Notes: generated by a model from the sequence alone, not told the origin. Shown: positions 15,319-23,785, counted from the stretch's first letter. The stretch: 64,000 nt of DNA from Leucobacter massiliensis (GCF_002982315.1 NZ_MWZD01000024.1:62001-126000), one strand, 5' to 3'. Numbers and translations: made by a program.

Positions 15319-17463
15319 CTAACTCGCCGCGACGGCGAGCGCAGGGGTGTTCTCGCGTCGCCGGGCGGCGAGCGACTTGAGGGCGATCACGATGAGCGCC
15401 GTGATCACCACGCCGATCGCGAGCGCCAGCACGAAGAGCAGCGGCTGCCCGATGAGGGGCAGCACCCAGATGCCGCCGTGCGGGGCGCGCAGCGTCGCGC
15501 CGAAGAGCATCACGAGCCCGCCGGTCACGGCGGAGCCGATCGTGGAGGCGATGATGATGCGGATCGGGTCGGCGGCGGCGAAGGGGATCGCGCCCTCGGA
15601 GATGAAGGAGGCGCCGAGCAGCCACGCCGCCTTGCCGTTCTCGCGCTCGGGAGCCGAGAAGAGCTTGGGCCGCACGGCGGTGGCGAGCGCGAGGGCGAGC
15701 GGCGCGACCATGCCGGCGGCCATCACCGCCGCCATGATCTTCAGCTGCGGCGCATCCATCGCCGTCCCCGCCGCGGAGAGGCCGGCGGTCGCGAAGCCGT
15801 AGGCGACCTTGTTCACGGGGCCGCCCAGGTCGAAGCCCATCATGGCACCGAGGATCAGGCCGAGCACGAGCACGCCGGCGCCGGTGAGTCCGTTCAGCCC
15901 GTCGTTCATCGCCTCCATGAGCGCGGCGATGGGGCGGCCGAGCACGGTGATGAAGAGGCCGACGGTGATGAGGGTCGACAGCAGGGGGATGACGACGACG
16001 GGCATGACGCCGCGCACGCCACGGTGCACCTTCCAGCTTGCGATCCAGCGTGCGACGAAGCCGGCGAGCAGGCCGGTGACGATGCCGCCGAGGAAGCCGG
16101 CGTTCATGGTCGTGGCGATGGCGCCGCCGACGATGCCGGGGACGAGGCCCGGCCGGTCCGCGATCGCGAAGGCGATGTAACCGGAGAGGATCGGGACGAG
16201 GAAGCCGAAGGCGGCGGCGCCGATCACATAGGCGAGCGCGGCCCAGGCGGTGAGGCTCGCCGGGTTGAAGTTCTGCGCGATGTTGTAGGCGTCGTCGCCG
16301 GTGAGGCTGTACTTCACGATCTCGATGGCGCCCTGCTCGCCGAGTGCGATCTGGGCGAGCATGAAGGAGATCGCGATGAGGATCCCGCCCGCGGCGACGA
16401 AGGGGATCATGTAGGAGACGCCGGTCATGAGCCACTGGCGCAGGCGGGTGCCGACGCCGACGCGCTCCTCGGATTCCTCGCTGCGTGCGGCGGCCTCTGC
16501 GGGGCCGGCCGCGGCTCCGTCGGCTGCGGCGGACGCGGCGCGGGAGGGATCGGCATCCCATTCCGCGGCGAGCTGCGCGGCCTGCGCGAGGAGCTGGGGG
16601 CCGTCCGAGATGGCGCGCTTGACTCCCACGTCGACGGTGGGCTTGCCCGCGAAGCGGGCTCGGTCCTTCACCTCGACGTCGTGGGCGAAGATGACGGCGT
16701 CGGCATCGGCGATCTGCGCCGCGGTGAGCGGCGTCGAGCCCGCGGATCCCTGCGTCTCGACGGCGATCTCATGCCCGGCCTCGCGCGCGGCCGTCTCGAG
16801 CGCCTCAGCGGCCATGTAGGTGTGGGCGATGCCGGTGGGGCAGGAGGTGACGGCGACGAATCGCAGGCGCCGGGCGGGTGCCTCAGGGGCGGCGTGGGCG
16901 GCGTCGGCGGCGGGGGCCACCTCCGCGGCGGGATCGGCGTCCGAGGCGGGCTCGGCGGCGGCTTCGGGCGCGGCGTGCGCCGCTGCCGGCTGGGCGGGCG
17001 CCGTCGCCTCCGCCTCGGGGAGCGAGACGTGCTCGTTCACGATTGCGACGACCTCCGCGGGGCTCGTCGCCGCGAGCAGCGCGGAGCGGAAGTCCTCGCG
17101 CATGAGCGCCCGTGCGAGCTGGGGCAGCACCTGCATGTGCGCGTCGCCGCCGTCGGCGGGGGCGGCGATCAGGAACACGAGGTGCGCGGGGCCGTCCTTG
17201 GCGCCCCAGTCGATCCCCTCGGCGATCCTGCCGAAGACGAGCGAGGGCTCGGTGATGGCGGCGCTGCGCGCGTGCGGGATGCCGATGCCGCCGGGCAGGC
17301 CGGTCGCCATCTTCGATTCCCGCTCGCGCACGTCCGCGAGGAACGCGTCGAGGTCGGTGCAGCGGCCGGTCGCCAGCAGGCGCTCGGCCAGGGCGCGGGT
17401 GGCGTCGTGGCGGTCCGATCCGGTCAGATCGAGCACCACCTGCTCTTCGCTGATCAGTGGCAT
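15319..17463 (-). CDS. fruA: PTS fructose permease, IIABC fusion
   Basis: A protein of 714 residues in the order IIA-IIB-IIC. IIA (1-150) has His64 in GIGIPHARSA. An Ala/Pro/Glu linker (150-198) leads to IIB, with Cys208 in AVTSCPTGIAHTYMAAE. IIC begins near residue 345 (RLRQWLMTGVSYMIPFVAAG) and is strongly hydrophobic to the end. It imports fructose with phosphorylation to fructose 1-phosphate, the substrate of the upstream fruK. An AAAGGA lies before the ATG. The gap to fruK is 37 bp. Confidence 0.95.
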   Translation of the reverse strand: MPLISEEQVVLDLTGSDRHDATRALAERLLATGRCTDLDAFLADVRERESKMATGLPGGIGIPHARSAAITEPSLVFGRIAEGIDWGAKDGPAHLVFLIAAPADGGDAHMQVLPQLARALMREDFRSALLAATSPAEVVAIVNEHVSLPEAEATAPAQPAAAHAAPEAAAEPASDADPAAEVAPAADAAHAAPEAPARRLRFVAVTSCPTGIAHTYMAAEALETAAREAGHEIAVETQGSAGSTPLTAAQIADADAVIFAHDVEVKDRARFAGKPTVDVGVKRAISDGPQLLAQAAQLAAEWDADPSRAASAAADGAAAGPAEAAARSEESEERVGVGTRLRQWLMTGVSYMIPFVAAGGILIAISFMLAQIALGEQGAIEIVKYSLTGDDAYNIAQNFNPASLTAWAALAYVIGAAAFGFLVPILSGYIAFAIADRPGLVPGIVGGAIATTMNAGFLGGIVTGLLAGFVARWIASWKVHRGVRGVMPVVVIPLLSTLITVGLFITVLGRPIAALMEAMNDGLNGLTGAGVLVLGLILGAMMGFDLGGPVNKVAYGFATAGLSAAGTAMDAPQLKIMAAVMAAGMVAPLALALATAVRPKLFSAPERENGKAAWLLGASFISEGAIPFAAADPIRIIIASTIGSAVTGGLVMLFGATLRAPHGGIWVLPLIGQPLLFVLALAIGVVITALIVIALKSLAARRRENTPALAVAAS

Positions 17464-17500
17464 GTCGATTCCTTTCAGGGGCGTTTCTGGTGAGACGGTG

Positions 17501-18448
17501 TCAGTCGGTGAGCGGGAGCTCGCGATCCGGTTCGGGGGAGCGGGTCACCTGGACGGCGGCCACCGCGGCCGGGCCGGGCACCTCGGTGCCGGGCAGCCGC
17601 ACGGCGGCGACACCCCAGGACACGCCGCGTGAGAGCGCCTCGGCGGGGGCCTCGCCACGGTCGAGTCCGAAGAGCAGGCCGGCGAGCATGCAGTCGCCGG
17701 CGCCCACCGTGGACACGGGGTCGCTGATGACGGCGGCCGCGTGCACTTCGCCGGTGCGGCTCGCGAGCAGGGCCCCGTCGCGGCCGAGGCTGACGGCCAC
17801 GTACCGGATCCCGCTCGCCACCAGCTCGCGGGCACTGTCGATCACGGCGCCCATGGTGCGCAGTGGACGGCCGACGAGCTCTGCCAGCTCTTCGCGGTTG
17901 GGCTTGATGAGGTCCGGGGCTGCGGCGACGGCGGCGGCGAAGGCCGGGCCGGAGGAGTCGATGGCGAGCAGCGCGCCGCGGCTGCGTGCCTCGCGGATCA
18001 GCGTCGCGTAGAAGGTGTCGGGCACTCCGGGAGGCAGGCTGCCGCAGCCCGCGATCCAGCGGCCCTCGTCCGCTCCGTCGAGCGCGGCGGCGAGCAGCGC
18101 CTCGGCCTCCGCTTCGCGGAGCCGCGGCCCGGCCTCGTTGAGCTTGGTGGTGGTGCCGTCGGGTTCGAGCACGCTGACGTTCATGCGCACGCTGCCGGAA
18201 ATCGGCACGATCCGCGTCGCGACCCCGGTCTGCCGCAGCAGGGCCTCGAAGAGCGCGCCCTCGGGCCCGCCGGAGGGGACCGCCACGACCGGTTCGGCGC
18301 CCATGGCGGCGAGGGCCCGCCCCACATTGACGCCCTTGCCGCCCGGGTCGACCCGCGAGGAGTGTGCCCGGAGCACCTGGCCGCGGTCGAGGGCGTCGAC
18401 GGTGATCGCGCGGTCGACGCTGGGGTTGGGTGTGAGGGTGGTGATCAC
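17501..18448 (-). CDS. fruK: 1-phosphofructokinase
   Basis: A PfkB-family kinase of 315 residues. The N-terminus ITTLTPNPSVDRAI, the motif DPGGKGVNVGRALAAMG, IKPNREEL and the signature STVGAGDCMLAGLL with the catalytic Asp are diagnostic. It converts fructose 1-phosphate to fructose 1,6-bisphosphate. The GTG start overlaps the fruR stop (18445-18448), so translation is coupled. Tagatose-6-phosphate kinase is excluded by the fruA neighbour. Confidence 0.93.
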   Translation of the reverse strand: MITTLTPNPSVDRAITVDALDRGQVLRAHSSRVDPGGKGVNVGRALAAMGAEPVVAVPSGGPEGALFEALLRQTGVATRIVPISGSVRMNVSVLEPDGTTTKLNEAGPRLREAEAEALLAAALDGADEGRWIAGCGSLPPGVPDTFYATLIREARSRGALLAIDSSGPAFAAAVAAAPDLIKPNREELAELVGRPLRTMGAVIDSARELVASGIRYVAVSLGRDGALLASRTGEVHAAAVISDPVSTVGAGDCMLAGLLFGLDRGEAPAEALSRGVSWGVAAVRLPGTEVPGPAAVAAVQVTRSPEPDRELPLTD

Positions 18449-19206
18449 GCGAACACCACCTCCGGCCCGGCGGCGCGGATCGCCTCCGCCGTGTCGGGAT
18501 CGAGGCCGCCATCGGTGATGACGCGGTCGATCTGCGCGAGCTCGGCGAAGCGGTGCAGGTGCGCCTCGCCGGCCTTCGCCGAGTCGGCGAGCAGGACCGT
18601 GGTGCGGCAGGCGCGCACCATCGCGCGCTTCGTGGCGGCCTCGATCTGGTCGGGGGTGGTGAGGCCGCGCTCCGCGTCGAAGCCGTTCGCGCCGATGAAG
18701 CCCAGGTCGATGGTCAGCTCGGCGAGGGCGTCGATCGTCCAGCGCCCGACCGCGGCTCCGGTGAGCGAGCGGACCTGCCCGCCGAGCTGCAGCAGCGTGA
18801 TCCCCGGTTTCGCGGCCAGCGCCGCGCAGATCGCGGGGCTGTTGGCGACGACCGTCAGCTCGGCGTCGCCGGGGAGGGCCTGCGCGAGGGCGAGGGTGCT
18901 GGTGCCCGCGTCGAGCAGCACGGTGCCGCGCTCGGGCAGTTCGGCGAGGGCGCGCTGTGCGATGCGGCGCTTCTCGGCCGCGCGGCGGCCGATGCGCTCG
19001 GCGAGGGCGAGCTCGGGGCGTTCGGTCTCGGCGGGGATCGCGCCGCCGTGCACCCGCTTGAGCAGTCCGCGGCGCTCGAGGGCGGTGAGGTCCCGGCGGA
19101 TCGTCTCGGCGGTGACGTCGAGCTGCTCGGCGAGCCCGCTCACCTCGACGCGGCCGAGGGATCGGGCTGCGTCGAGGATCAGCCGGTGTCGTTCTGCGGC
19201 GTACAC
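18445..19206 (-). CDS. fruR: DeoR-family regulator of the fructose operon
   Basis: A protein of 253 residues from the GTG at 19204-19206, which has GGGAGAG upstream; a longer frame to 19269 would run through the AT-rich promoter and was rejected. The N-terminal helix-turn-helix is VEVSGLAEQLDVTAETIRRDL with LLKRVHGGA, and the C-terminal DeoRC sensor has LLDAGTST and GFIGANGF. It probably senses fructose 1-phosphate and represses its own operon. Its place as first gene of fruR-fruK-fruA-ptsH-ptsI supports the name. Confidence 0.9.
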   Translation of the reverse strand: MYAAERHRLILDAARSLGRVEVSGLAEQLDVTAETIRRDLTALERRGLLKRVHGGAIPAETERPELALAERIGRRAAEKRRIAQRALAELPERGTVLLDAGTSTLALAQALPGDAELTVVANSPAICAALAAKPGITLLQLGGQVRSLTGAAVGRWTIDALAELTIDLGFIGANGFDAERGLTTPDQIEAATKRAMVRACRTTVLLADSAKAGEAHLHRFAELAQIDRVITDGGLDPDTAEAIRAAGPEVVFA

Positions 19207-19320
19207 GGCACTCTCCCGTCGTCGGTCGATGATTGTTCCCCATATTGACACACAAACGGGTAGAAACAAAACAAAACCAACATCCGGATGTAACCGAGTT
19301 GCGCTAGGGAGCGGGTGCGC
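19207..19320 (-). promoter_or_regulatory. AT-rich promoter/operator region of the fructose operon
   Basis: A T-rich island on the minus strand in very GC-rich surroundings, with repeated TTTTG/TTTG runs (19250-19278). A possible promoter is TTGTTT, 16-17 bases, CAATAT/AATATG. A perfect 12-bp palindrome ACATCCGGATGT lies at 19280-19291. FruR binding here is inferred from position. The mirror copy is 59467-59580. Confidence 0.55.
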
Positions 19321-19323
19321 CGA

Positions 19324-20313
19324 TCAGCCGAGGACTTCGGCTTCGAGCCGCGCGAAGCTCGCCTCCATGCCCTCGGCCATGCCGGTGGCGAGTGCCGCCT
19401 CCCGCACCTCGGCGCTCGGATAGGTGATGAGATACGCGACGAGGGTGCCGCCCTCGGAAGCGGTCAGGGTGAGCTCGTTCAGCGTCTCCGGCCTCGATGC
19501 CCCGTCCGGGTCGCTCGGGGAGACCATGCGCTCCGTGCTGACGAGCCGCTGCGGCGGCGCCGCCGAGACCACGGAGCCCACGAAGCCGAAGCTCTCCCCG
19601 CTCTCCAGATTGCGCCACTCGCTGCGCAGCGCCGTGCCGGGTTCCGCGCCCGTCTCGCAGACGGTCATCTCCCAGCCGTCGGGGCCGAGCTGCCAGCGGC
19701 GCAGCAGCGCCTCCTCCGTGAAGGCTCGCCACACCTCGGGGAGAGCGCCCCGCACGACGCGGGAGACCCGGGCCTGGGTCTCGCCGATGAGCTGCGTCTC
19801 GGTGCCGGCGCCGGCCGCGAAGGAACTGAGGTCTGCGAGCACCGCGTCGATCTGCCCCATCGCGGCGCGCATGCCCTCCATCATGCCCATCGCCTGCAGC
19901 TGCTCCAGCTCTTCGAGGGAGCTGAAGTACGTGGTGGTCGTCAGCCGCGAGCCGAGGGCCGTCTCCGCGAAGTCGAAGGTCATGCGCATGCTCGGCAGTT
20001 CCGTGTTCGGCTGACCGCCCTCCGCGGCGAAGCCGTCGCGGACCTCGAAGGAGCGGCCCTCCTCGACCGAGACCCACTCCCAGTAGCCGCAGCTGCGCTC
20101 GCCCTCCGGGCCGGTCATGCAGTACTGGGAGAGTCCGCCGGGGAAGCCGTCGTGGCGGGTGAAGACGGCCGGGAAGGTCGGCGGGCCCCAGAAGCGCTCG
20201 ATCTGGCGGGGATCGAGGTAGGCGTCCCAGAGGCGGCGCACCGGGACGGTGAAGTCGGCGACCACGGTGAGCGTGAGCGCCTGCGGGTCGGTGTCTACGG
20301 AGGCGATGGGCAT
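19324..20313 (-). CDS. Double SRPBCC (AHSA1-like) domain protein
   Basis: A protein of 329 residues made of two SRPBCC domains. The first (1-160) starts TVVADFTVPVRRLWDAYLD with the typical RFWGPP and YWEWVSVEEGRSF. The second (175-329) starts ARVSRVVRGALPEVWRAFT with LRRWQLGPDGWEMTVCE. AHSA1/CalC-type proteins bind hydrophobic ligands or partner proteins; the ligand here is unknown. GAAAGG precedes the ATG. It lies upstream of fruR on the same strand but 117 bp away, so it is probably not part of the fructose operon. Confidence 0.85.
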   Translation of the reverse strand: MPIASVDTDPQALTLTVVADFTVPVRRLWDAYLDPRQIERFWGPPTFPAVFTRHDGFPGGLSQYCMTGPEGERSCGYWEWVSVEEGRSFEVRDGFAAEGGQPNTELPSMRMTFDFAETALGSRLTTTTYFSSLEELEQLQAMGMMEGMRAAMGQIDAVLADLSSFAAGAGTETQLIGETQARVSRVVRGALPEVWRAFTEEALLRRWQLGPDGWEMTVCETGAEPGTALRSEWRNLESGESFGFVGSVVSAAPPQRLVSTERMVSPSDPDGASRPETLNELTLTASEGGTLVAYLITYPSAEVREAALATGMAEGMEASFARLEAEVLG

Positions 20314-20435
20314 GAGCTGGCCTTTCGGTGTGGTCGATCGCCGGTGATCGAGGGCGGTGAAGGGTGGGCGGTGATGGCGGGTGGCTGGGAAGCCGATGGG
20401 GTCGGTGAACGGCGGCCGGTGGTTACTCGTCGCGC

Positions 20436-21365
20436 TCAGCCGCTGGCGAGCGCGGCGAGCTCTGCGGCGAGGTTGGCGCGGGCGCGGGACTCCCAGAGGT
20501 TCCGGGCCGCCTCGGTGCGGTAGACGGCGGGGCGATCGAGATAGCCGCGCAGGATCTCGGATCGGCCCCGGGCGAAGTCCGCTGCGGGTACGTGTGCGTA
20601 CTCGGTGCGCACCGCCTGCGAGTAGCGCTCGTAGCGGGCCTTCGAGGCGGCGAAGATCGCGAGGTCGGCGTCGAGCAGCAGGGCGAGGGGGTGCTCGGGA
20701 TCCTGGACCGCCCTGGCGGGAGCCGTCTCGGCGACGAAGGCCGCCACGCGCTCAGCCAGCGCCGCGTCGAGTCCCGCCGAGTCGAGCGCCTCGCGGGCGA
20801 GCCGCGCCGAGGCTGCTTCGTCGTCGGCGGCGCCGGAGTAGACCGCGTCGTGGAACCAGGCCGCCAAGAGCGTTTCCGGTGGGACGCGCTCGCCGCGGGT
20901 CCCGAGCTGGTCGAGGGCGAGCAGCACGTCTTCGAGGTGCTCCTCGCTGTGGTAGCTGCGGTGGGGCTCCGCCCAGCGGGCGAGCAGATCCTCGCCGAGC
21001 CGAGCCCACGCGTCCGTGCGGGCCGGCCGCACGCCGCACGCCGGGCCGAGCTCGGCCCACTCCGCGGCGAGATACTGGCGCCGCCGCACCGGGGCCATCA
21101 CGGGCCGGTCCACCTGGCGCACGCGCTGACCCGAGTCGCGCAGCGCCTGCAGCACCTCGCGCGCGGAGACGGGTCTCGCCCCCAGGGCGATCGCCCGCTC
21201 GGTGAGCGAGGCGGGCACGTCGTAGTGGTCGAGGTCGAAGCCTCTGCGAGGGATCCCGAGTCGCTTCGCGAAGGCGTGCAATTCGGCGGCGTCGCGGTCG
21301 GAGACGAGGTGGCTCCAGACGGTGCCGTGGGCGGGCCACGTCGGCGGATCGATCAGGATCGTCAC
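20436..21365 (-). CDS. DUF4031 protein fused to an HD-type phosphohydrolase domain
   Basis: A protein of 309 residues. Residues 1-80 match DUF4031 (TILIDPPTWPAHGTVWSHL and FDLDHYDVP). From about residue 125 there is a predicted metal-dependent HD hydrolase: SYHSEEHLEDVLLAL, AWFHDAVYSG (the HD pair) and LLDADLAIF. The GTG start overlaps the TetR stop (21362-21365), so the two are co-translated. The substrate is unknown; HD proteins of this group are thought to act on phosphorylated small molecules. Confidence 0.82.
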   Translation of the reverse strand: MTILIDPPTWPAHGTVWSHLVSDRDAAELHAFAKRLGIPRRGFDLDHYDVPASLTERAIALGARPVSAREVLQALRDSGQRVRQVDRPVMAPVRRRQYLAAEWAELGPACGVRPARTDAWARLGEDLLARWAEPHRSYHSEEHLEDVLLALDQLGTRGERVPPETLLAAWFHDAVYSGAADDEAASARLAREALDSAGLDAALAERVAAFVAETAPARAVQDPEHPLALLLDADLAIFAASKARYERYSQAVRTEYAHVPAADFARGRSEILRGYLDRPAVYRTEAARNLWESRARANLAAELAALASG

Positions 21366-22042
21366 GAGCGGGACTCCTCCGCCGCGAGGGGCGGATGCGT
21401 CGCCGTGCCGGCCGGCGGGGCCGGCGCCGCGCTCCGCGGCGAGCCGCTGGCCTCGGACGCCTCGGCCTCCTCCGTCATCCCCGTCGCGAGCGCGCGCGCG
21501 TGCGCCACGACGGTCGCGCGTCGGGTCTCCCACTCCATGGTCCCGCCGACGACGGCAGATCCGAGGTTCCCGAGCTCGCACCAGCCGACCGCGAGCGCGA
21601 TCAGGCTGAAGAGCAGATGCTCGGCGCGGCCGCGGTCGAGTGCGGGCAGCGCCGTGAGGATCCCGTCCACCTTGTGCGCGCAGACCGGGCGGCGCTGCTC
21701 GATGGCGACGGCGGCGTCCAGCTCGAGGCTCTCCCACAGCAGCAGCCGCGGTAGTTCGGGGTGCCGCTCGCATCGGTCGAGCAGCTGCGCAACGAAATCA
21801 CCGATCGCCTCGGCTCCGGTGCCGGTGACGTCGAGGCCGTCGAGCAGCCCCGCCAGCTCGTGTCCGAGCACCGCGGCGAAGAAGGCGCGCTTGTCGCCGA
21901 AGTAGCGGTAGATGCGCTCCTTGTTCACGCCCGCGTCGGCGCCGATCGCCTCGATCCGGGCGCCCGCGAAGCCTGCCGCGGCGAACTGCCGGGCTCCGGC
22001 GAGCAGCAGCTTCCGCTGCGTCGCGTCGGTGTCCCAGGCCAT
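21362..22042 (-). CDS. TetR/AcrR-family transcriptional regulator
   Basis: A protein of 226 residues. The helix-turn-helix is in ARIEAIGADAGVNKERIYRYFGDK near residues 28-51. The C-terminal domain is that of a typical ligand-binding TetR, with an Ala/Pro-rich tail (198-226). The ATG lies 6 bases after a TAGGAT box, so the mRNA is probably leaderless. It is divergent from the small membrane protein at 22154 and co-directional with the DUF4031-HD gene. Three operator-like sites in the intergenic region suggest it controls both directions. Confidence 0.88.
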   Translation of the reverse strand: MAWDTDATQRKLLLAGARQFAAAGFAGARIEAIGADAGVNKERIYRYFGDKRAFFAAVLGHELAGLLDGLDVTGTGAEAIGDFVAQLLDRCERHPELPRLLLWESLELDAAVAIEQRRPVCAHKVDGILTALPALDRGRAEHLLFSLIALAVGWCELGNLGSAVVGGTMEWETRRATVVAHARALATGMTEEAEASEASGSPRSAAPAPPAGTATHPPLAAEESRS

Positions 22043-22048
22043 GCAGGG

Positions 22049-22148
22049 ATCCTAGCAAGTCCAACCGGCCGGTTGCCGAACTCCAAACGAACGGTTGCAG
22101 ATGTTGCGGCGGATCGCTACGCTGCAAAATGCAACCGAATGTTTGGAG
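22049..22148. promoter_or_regulatory. Divergent promoters with three TetR operator-like sites
   Basis: Site A is a perfect palindrome CAACCGGCCGGTTG (22062-22075). Sites B (22081-22099) and C (22130-22148) are inverted copies of each other, 16 of 19 bases matching, with half-sites CCAAAC and CGGTTG. The plus-strand promoter is TTGCAG (22095-22100), 17 bp, TACGCT (22118-22123): site B covers the -35 and site C the start. The minus-strand -10 is TAGGAT (22054-22049), next to site A. Mirror copy: 56639-56738. Confidence 0.7.
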
Positions 22149-22153
22149 ATCAC

Positions 22154-22441
22154 ATGATGCCTTCCCCGACGCCCGCGGCAGCTCAGACGCCCCGGATGCC
22201 CTCGACGCCGCCGATGCCCCCGGCGCCGGTGCGCATGATCGTGACCTGGATCGGGATCTTCCCGCTCGTCCTGCTCGCCCAGTGGCTGCTGCGGCCCCTC
22301 ACCGCAGCGTGGCCGCTCGTGCTCTCGACCGGACTCACCCTGGCCGTGGTGGTGCCGCTCGCGGTGGGCGTCGTGATCCCGACCCTGTTCCGGGTCCTGG
22401 GGATGCTGCGCCGACGCCGCGCGGAGACGACCGCCGCGTGA
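22154..22441 (+). CDS. Small membrane protein, predicted TetR target
   Basis: A protein of 95 residues with GGAG at 22145-22148. A Pro/Met-rich N-terminus of 25 residues precedes two transmembrane helices, VRMIVTWIGIFPLVLLAQWL and VLSTGLTLAVVVPLAVGVV, and a basic tail (RRRRAE). It is close in design to DUF2798-like small membrane proteins, but the family is not certain. Two operator-like sites around its promoter suggest repression by the divergent TetR protein. Confidence 0.7.
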   Translation: MMPSPTPAAAQTPRMPSTPPMPPAPVRMIVTWIGIFPLVLLAQWLLRPLTAAWPLVLSTGLTLAVVVPLAVGVVIPTLFRVLGMLRRRRAETTAA

Positions 22442-22551
22442 GAGCCGTGGTGCTCGGCGCCCGTGGTGCCGTCGGGCGCGAGGCCGTCGCCGAGCTCTGC
22501 ACGCCCGGCGAGGCCGCCGGGCGGCTCGGTGCGCCGCTGCTCAGCCGCTGA
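22438..22551 (+). pseudogene. Rossmann-fold N-terminal remnant (37 codons)
   Basis: A frame starting with GTG inside the stop of the membrane-protein gene reads MRAVVLGARGAVGREAVAEL and then stops at 22549-22551. The start looks like the first beta-alpha unit of an NAD(P)-binding protein of the saccharopine-dehydrogenase type, with G-x-x-G-x-x-G spacing. No continuation is seen in other frames before the convergent lysE gene, so a decayed gene or a chance peptide are both possible. Confidence 0.3.
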
Positions 22552-23278
22552 GCGCGCCCAACAGGAGCGAGAGCCCGAGCGCCGCGACGAGCACGTTCCC
22601 CGCGAGCAGCGTGAGACGCGTCACGCGGCGCGGCAGACGCGCCGACAGCAACGCGCCCGCGCCGACCAGGACGAGCTGCCACAGCAGCGAGCCGAGCAGC
22701 ACCCCGGCCGTGAAGGCGATCCGGGCGTCGGTCCCCGCCAGCAGCTCGCCGGAGCCCGCGGCGATCGCCGCGAAGTACAGCAGCGTCAGCGGGTTGACGA
22801 GCGTGAGGGCCACGAAGGCGAGATACCGGCGCATGCGCCGGGGCGGCGCGACGGGCCCGCGGGCGGAAGCGGTGCCGGGCGCGGGGGCGGGATCGGTGCC
22901 GGGATCCGGTGACCCGGGATCCACGGCGGTTCCGGAGCCGGGACCCGGAACCGCAACCCCGGCTCCGGGGTCCCCGTCGGGCGCGGCACGCCGGGCACGC
23001 GCGAAGCCGAGCACCGCGATCGCGATCACCGCGACGCCGCCCGCGACGGCGGGCCAGGGCGCCAGGGCGCGGATCGCGGGAGCGGCGAGCGCCCCGAGCG
23101 TGACCGCGAGCGCGCAGTAGAGCGCGTCGACGGAGGCGACGCCGGCAGCCGCAGGCCAGCCGTGAGCGAAGCCGTGCCGCAGGCCGGTGGCGAACAGCAG
23201 CGCGCCGACCGCGCCGAGCGGGAGCGCCAGGGCGAGCCCGGCCACCAGCCCGGCGGAGAGCGCAGCCGCGAGATTCAT
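22541..23278 (-). CDS. LysE-family amino acid exporter
   Basis: A protein of 245 residues. It has the LysE N-terminus AGLVAGLALALPLGAVGALL with a large hydrophobic half, a long Pro/Gly/Asp-rich cytoplasmic loop (about residues 100-145), and the second half VALTLVNPLTLLYFAAIAAG containing the NP-T/L motif. Six helices are expected. It is divergent from an Lrp/AsnC regulator 69 bp away, the usual pairing for basic or other amino acid export. Cargo not determined. The loop is much longer than in classical LysE. Confidence 0.88.
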   Translation of the reverse strand: MNLAAALSAGLVAGLALALPLGAVGALLFATGLRHGFAHGWPAAAGVASVDALYCALAVTLGALAAPAIRALAPWPAVAGGVAVIAIAVLGFARARRAAPDGDPGAGVAVPGPGSGTAVDPGSPDPGTDPAPAPGTASARGPVAPPRRMRRYLAFVALTLVNPLTLLYFAAIAAGSGELLAGTDARIAFTAGVLLGSLLWQLVLVGAGALLSARLPRRVTRLTLLAGNVLVAALGLSLLLGALSG

Positions 23279-23334
23279 GCCTTCAGCATGCGGACCCGGC
23301 CCGCCTCACACAGAGAGGTGCGTGGTCAGAGCAG

Positions 23335-23347
23335 TATGATTCGTGGT
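23335..23347 (+). promoter_or_regulatory. -10 box TATGAT for leaderless lrp-type gene
   Basis: TATGAT (23335-23340), then 7 bases, then the GTG start at 23348. Mirror copy: 55440-55452. Confidence 0.55.
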
Positions 23348-23767
23348 GTGGACGCCATTGACGAGCAGATCATCGCTCTCCTGCGAGAGGATGCTCGGCG
23401 TGCCTACAGCGCGATCGGACGCCAGGTGGGGCTCGGCACCAACGCCGTCTCGGCGCGCGTGCGGCGGCTGCGCGAGGCAGGCGTCATCACCGGCTTCACC
23501 GTGCTGCTCGGCGAGGCGCGCGCCGAGGGGCCGGCGGGCATCGAGGCCTTCGTCGATGTGCGCTTGCAGGCCGATCGCGACTCCGAGGAGTTTCTGCGCT
23601 GGGCGCACACGGCACCCGGCGTGCTCGACGCGGTGCACGTCACCGGTCCCTACGACTACCTGCTGCGCGTGCGTCTGCGCGACACCGCCGCGCTCGACCG
23701 GCTGCTGCGCCTGCTCAAGCGCGAGGGCGGCGCCGCCCAGACCCAGACCCGCCTCGCTCTGCGCTGA
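23348..23767 (+). CDS. Lrp/AsnC-family regulator
   Basis: A protein of 139 residues. The start is GTG at 23348, giving VDAIDEQIIALLREDARRAY; upstream in-frame starts read through the lysE promoter. The helix-turn-helix is YSAIGRQVGLGTNAVSARVRRL. The C-terminal RAM/AsnC domain has VLDAVHVTGPYDYLLRVRL, which binds amino acids and forms octamers. It probably activates or represses the divergent LysE exporter in response to the exported amino acid. Confidence 0.9.
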   Translation: MDAIDEQIIALLREDARRAYSAIGRQVGLGTNAVSARVRRLREAGVITGFTVLLGEARAEGPAGIEAFVDVRLQADRDSEEFLRWAHTAPGVLDAVHVTGPYDYLLRVRLRDTAALDRLLRLLKREGGAAQTQTRLALR

Positions 23768-23769
23768 GG

Positions 23770-23785
23770 CGGAGGCCCTCCTCCG
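23770..23785 (+). terminator. Short hairpin after the lrp-type gene
   Basis: CGGAGG, loop CCCT, CCTCCG, two bases after the stop codon. A 14-bp perfect palindrome (23817-23830) follows in the same gap. There is no T-tract, so termination is only suggested. Confidence 0.4.

Noticed and set aside
14077..17493. Open frame of 1138 codons antisense to ptsI, ptsH and fruA
   Set aside because: The translation is low-complexity (Gly/Arg/His/Asp/Glu), matches no family, and covers three certain genes on the other strand. It is a high-GC antisense shadow, as is its mirror at 61294-63867.
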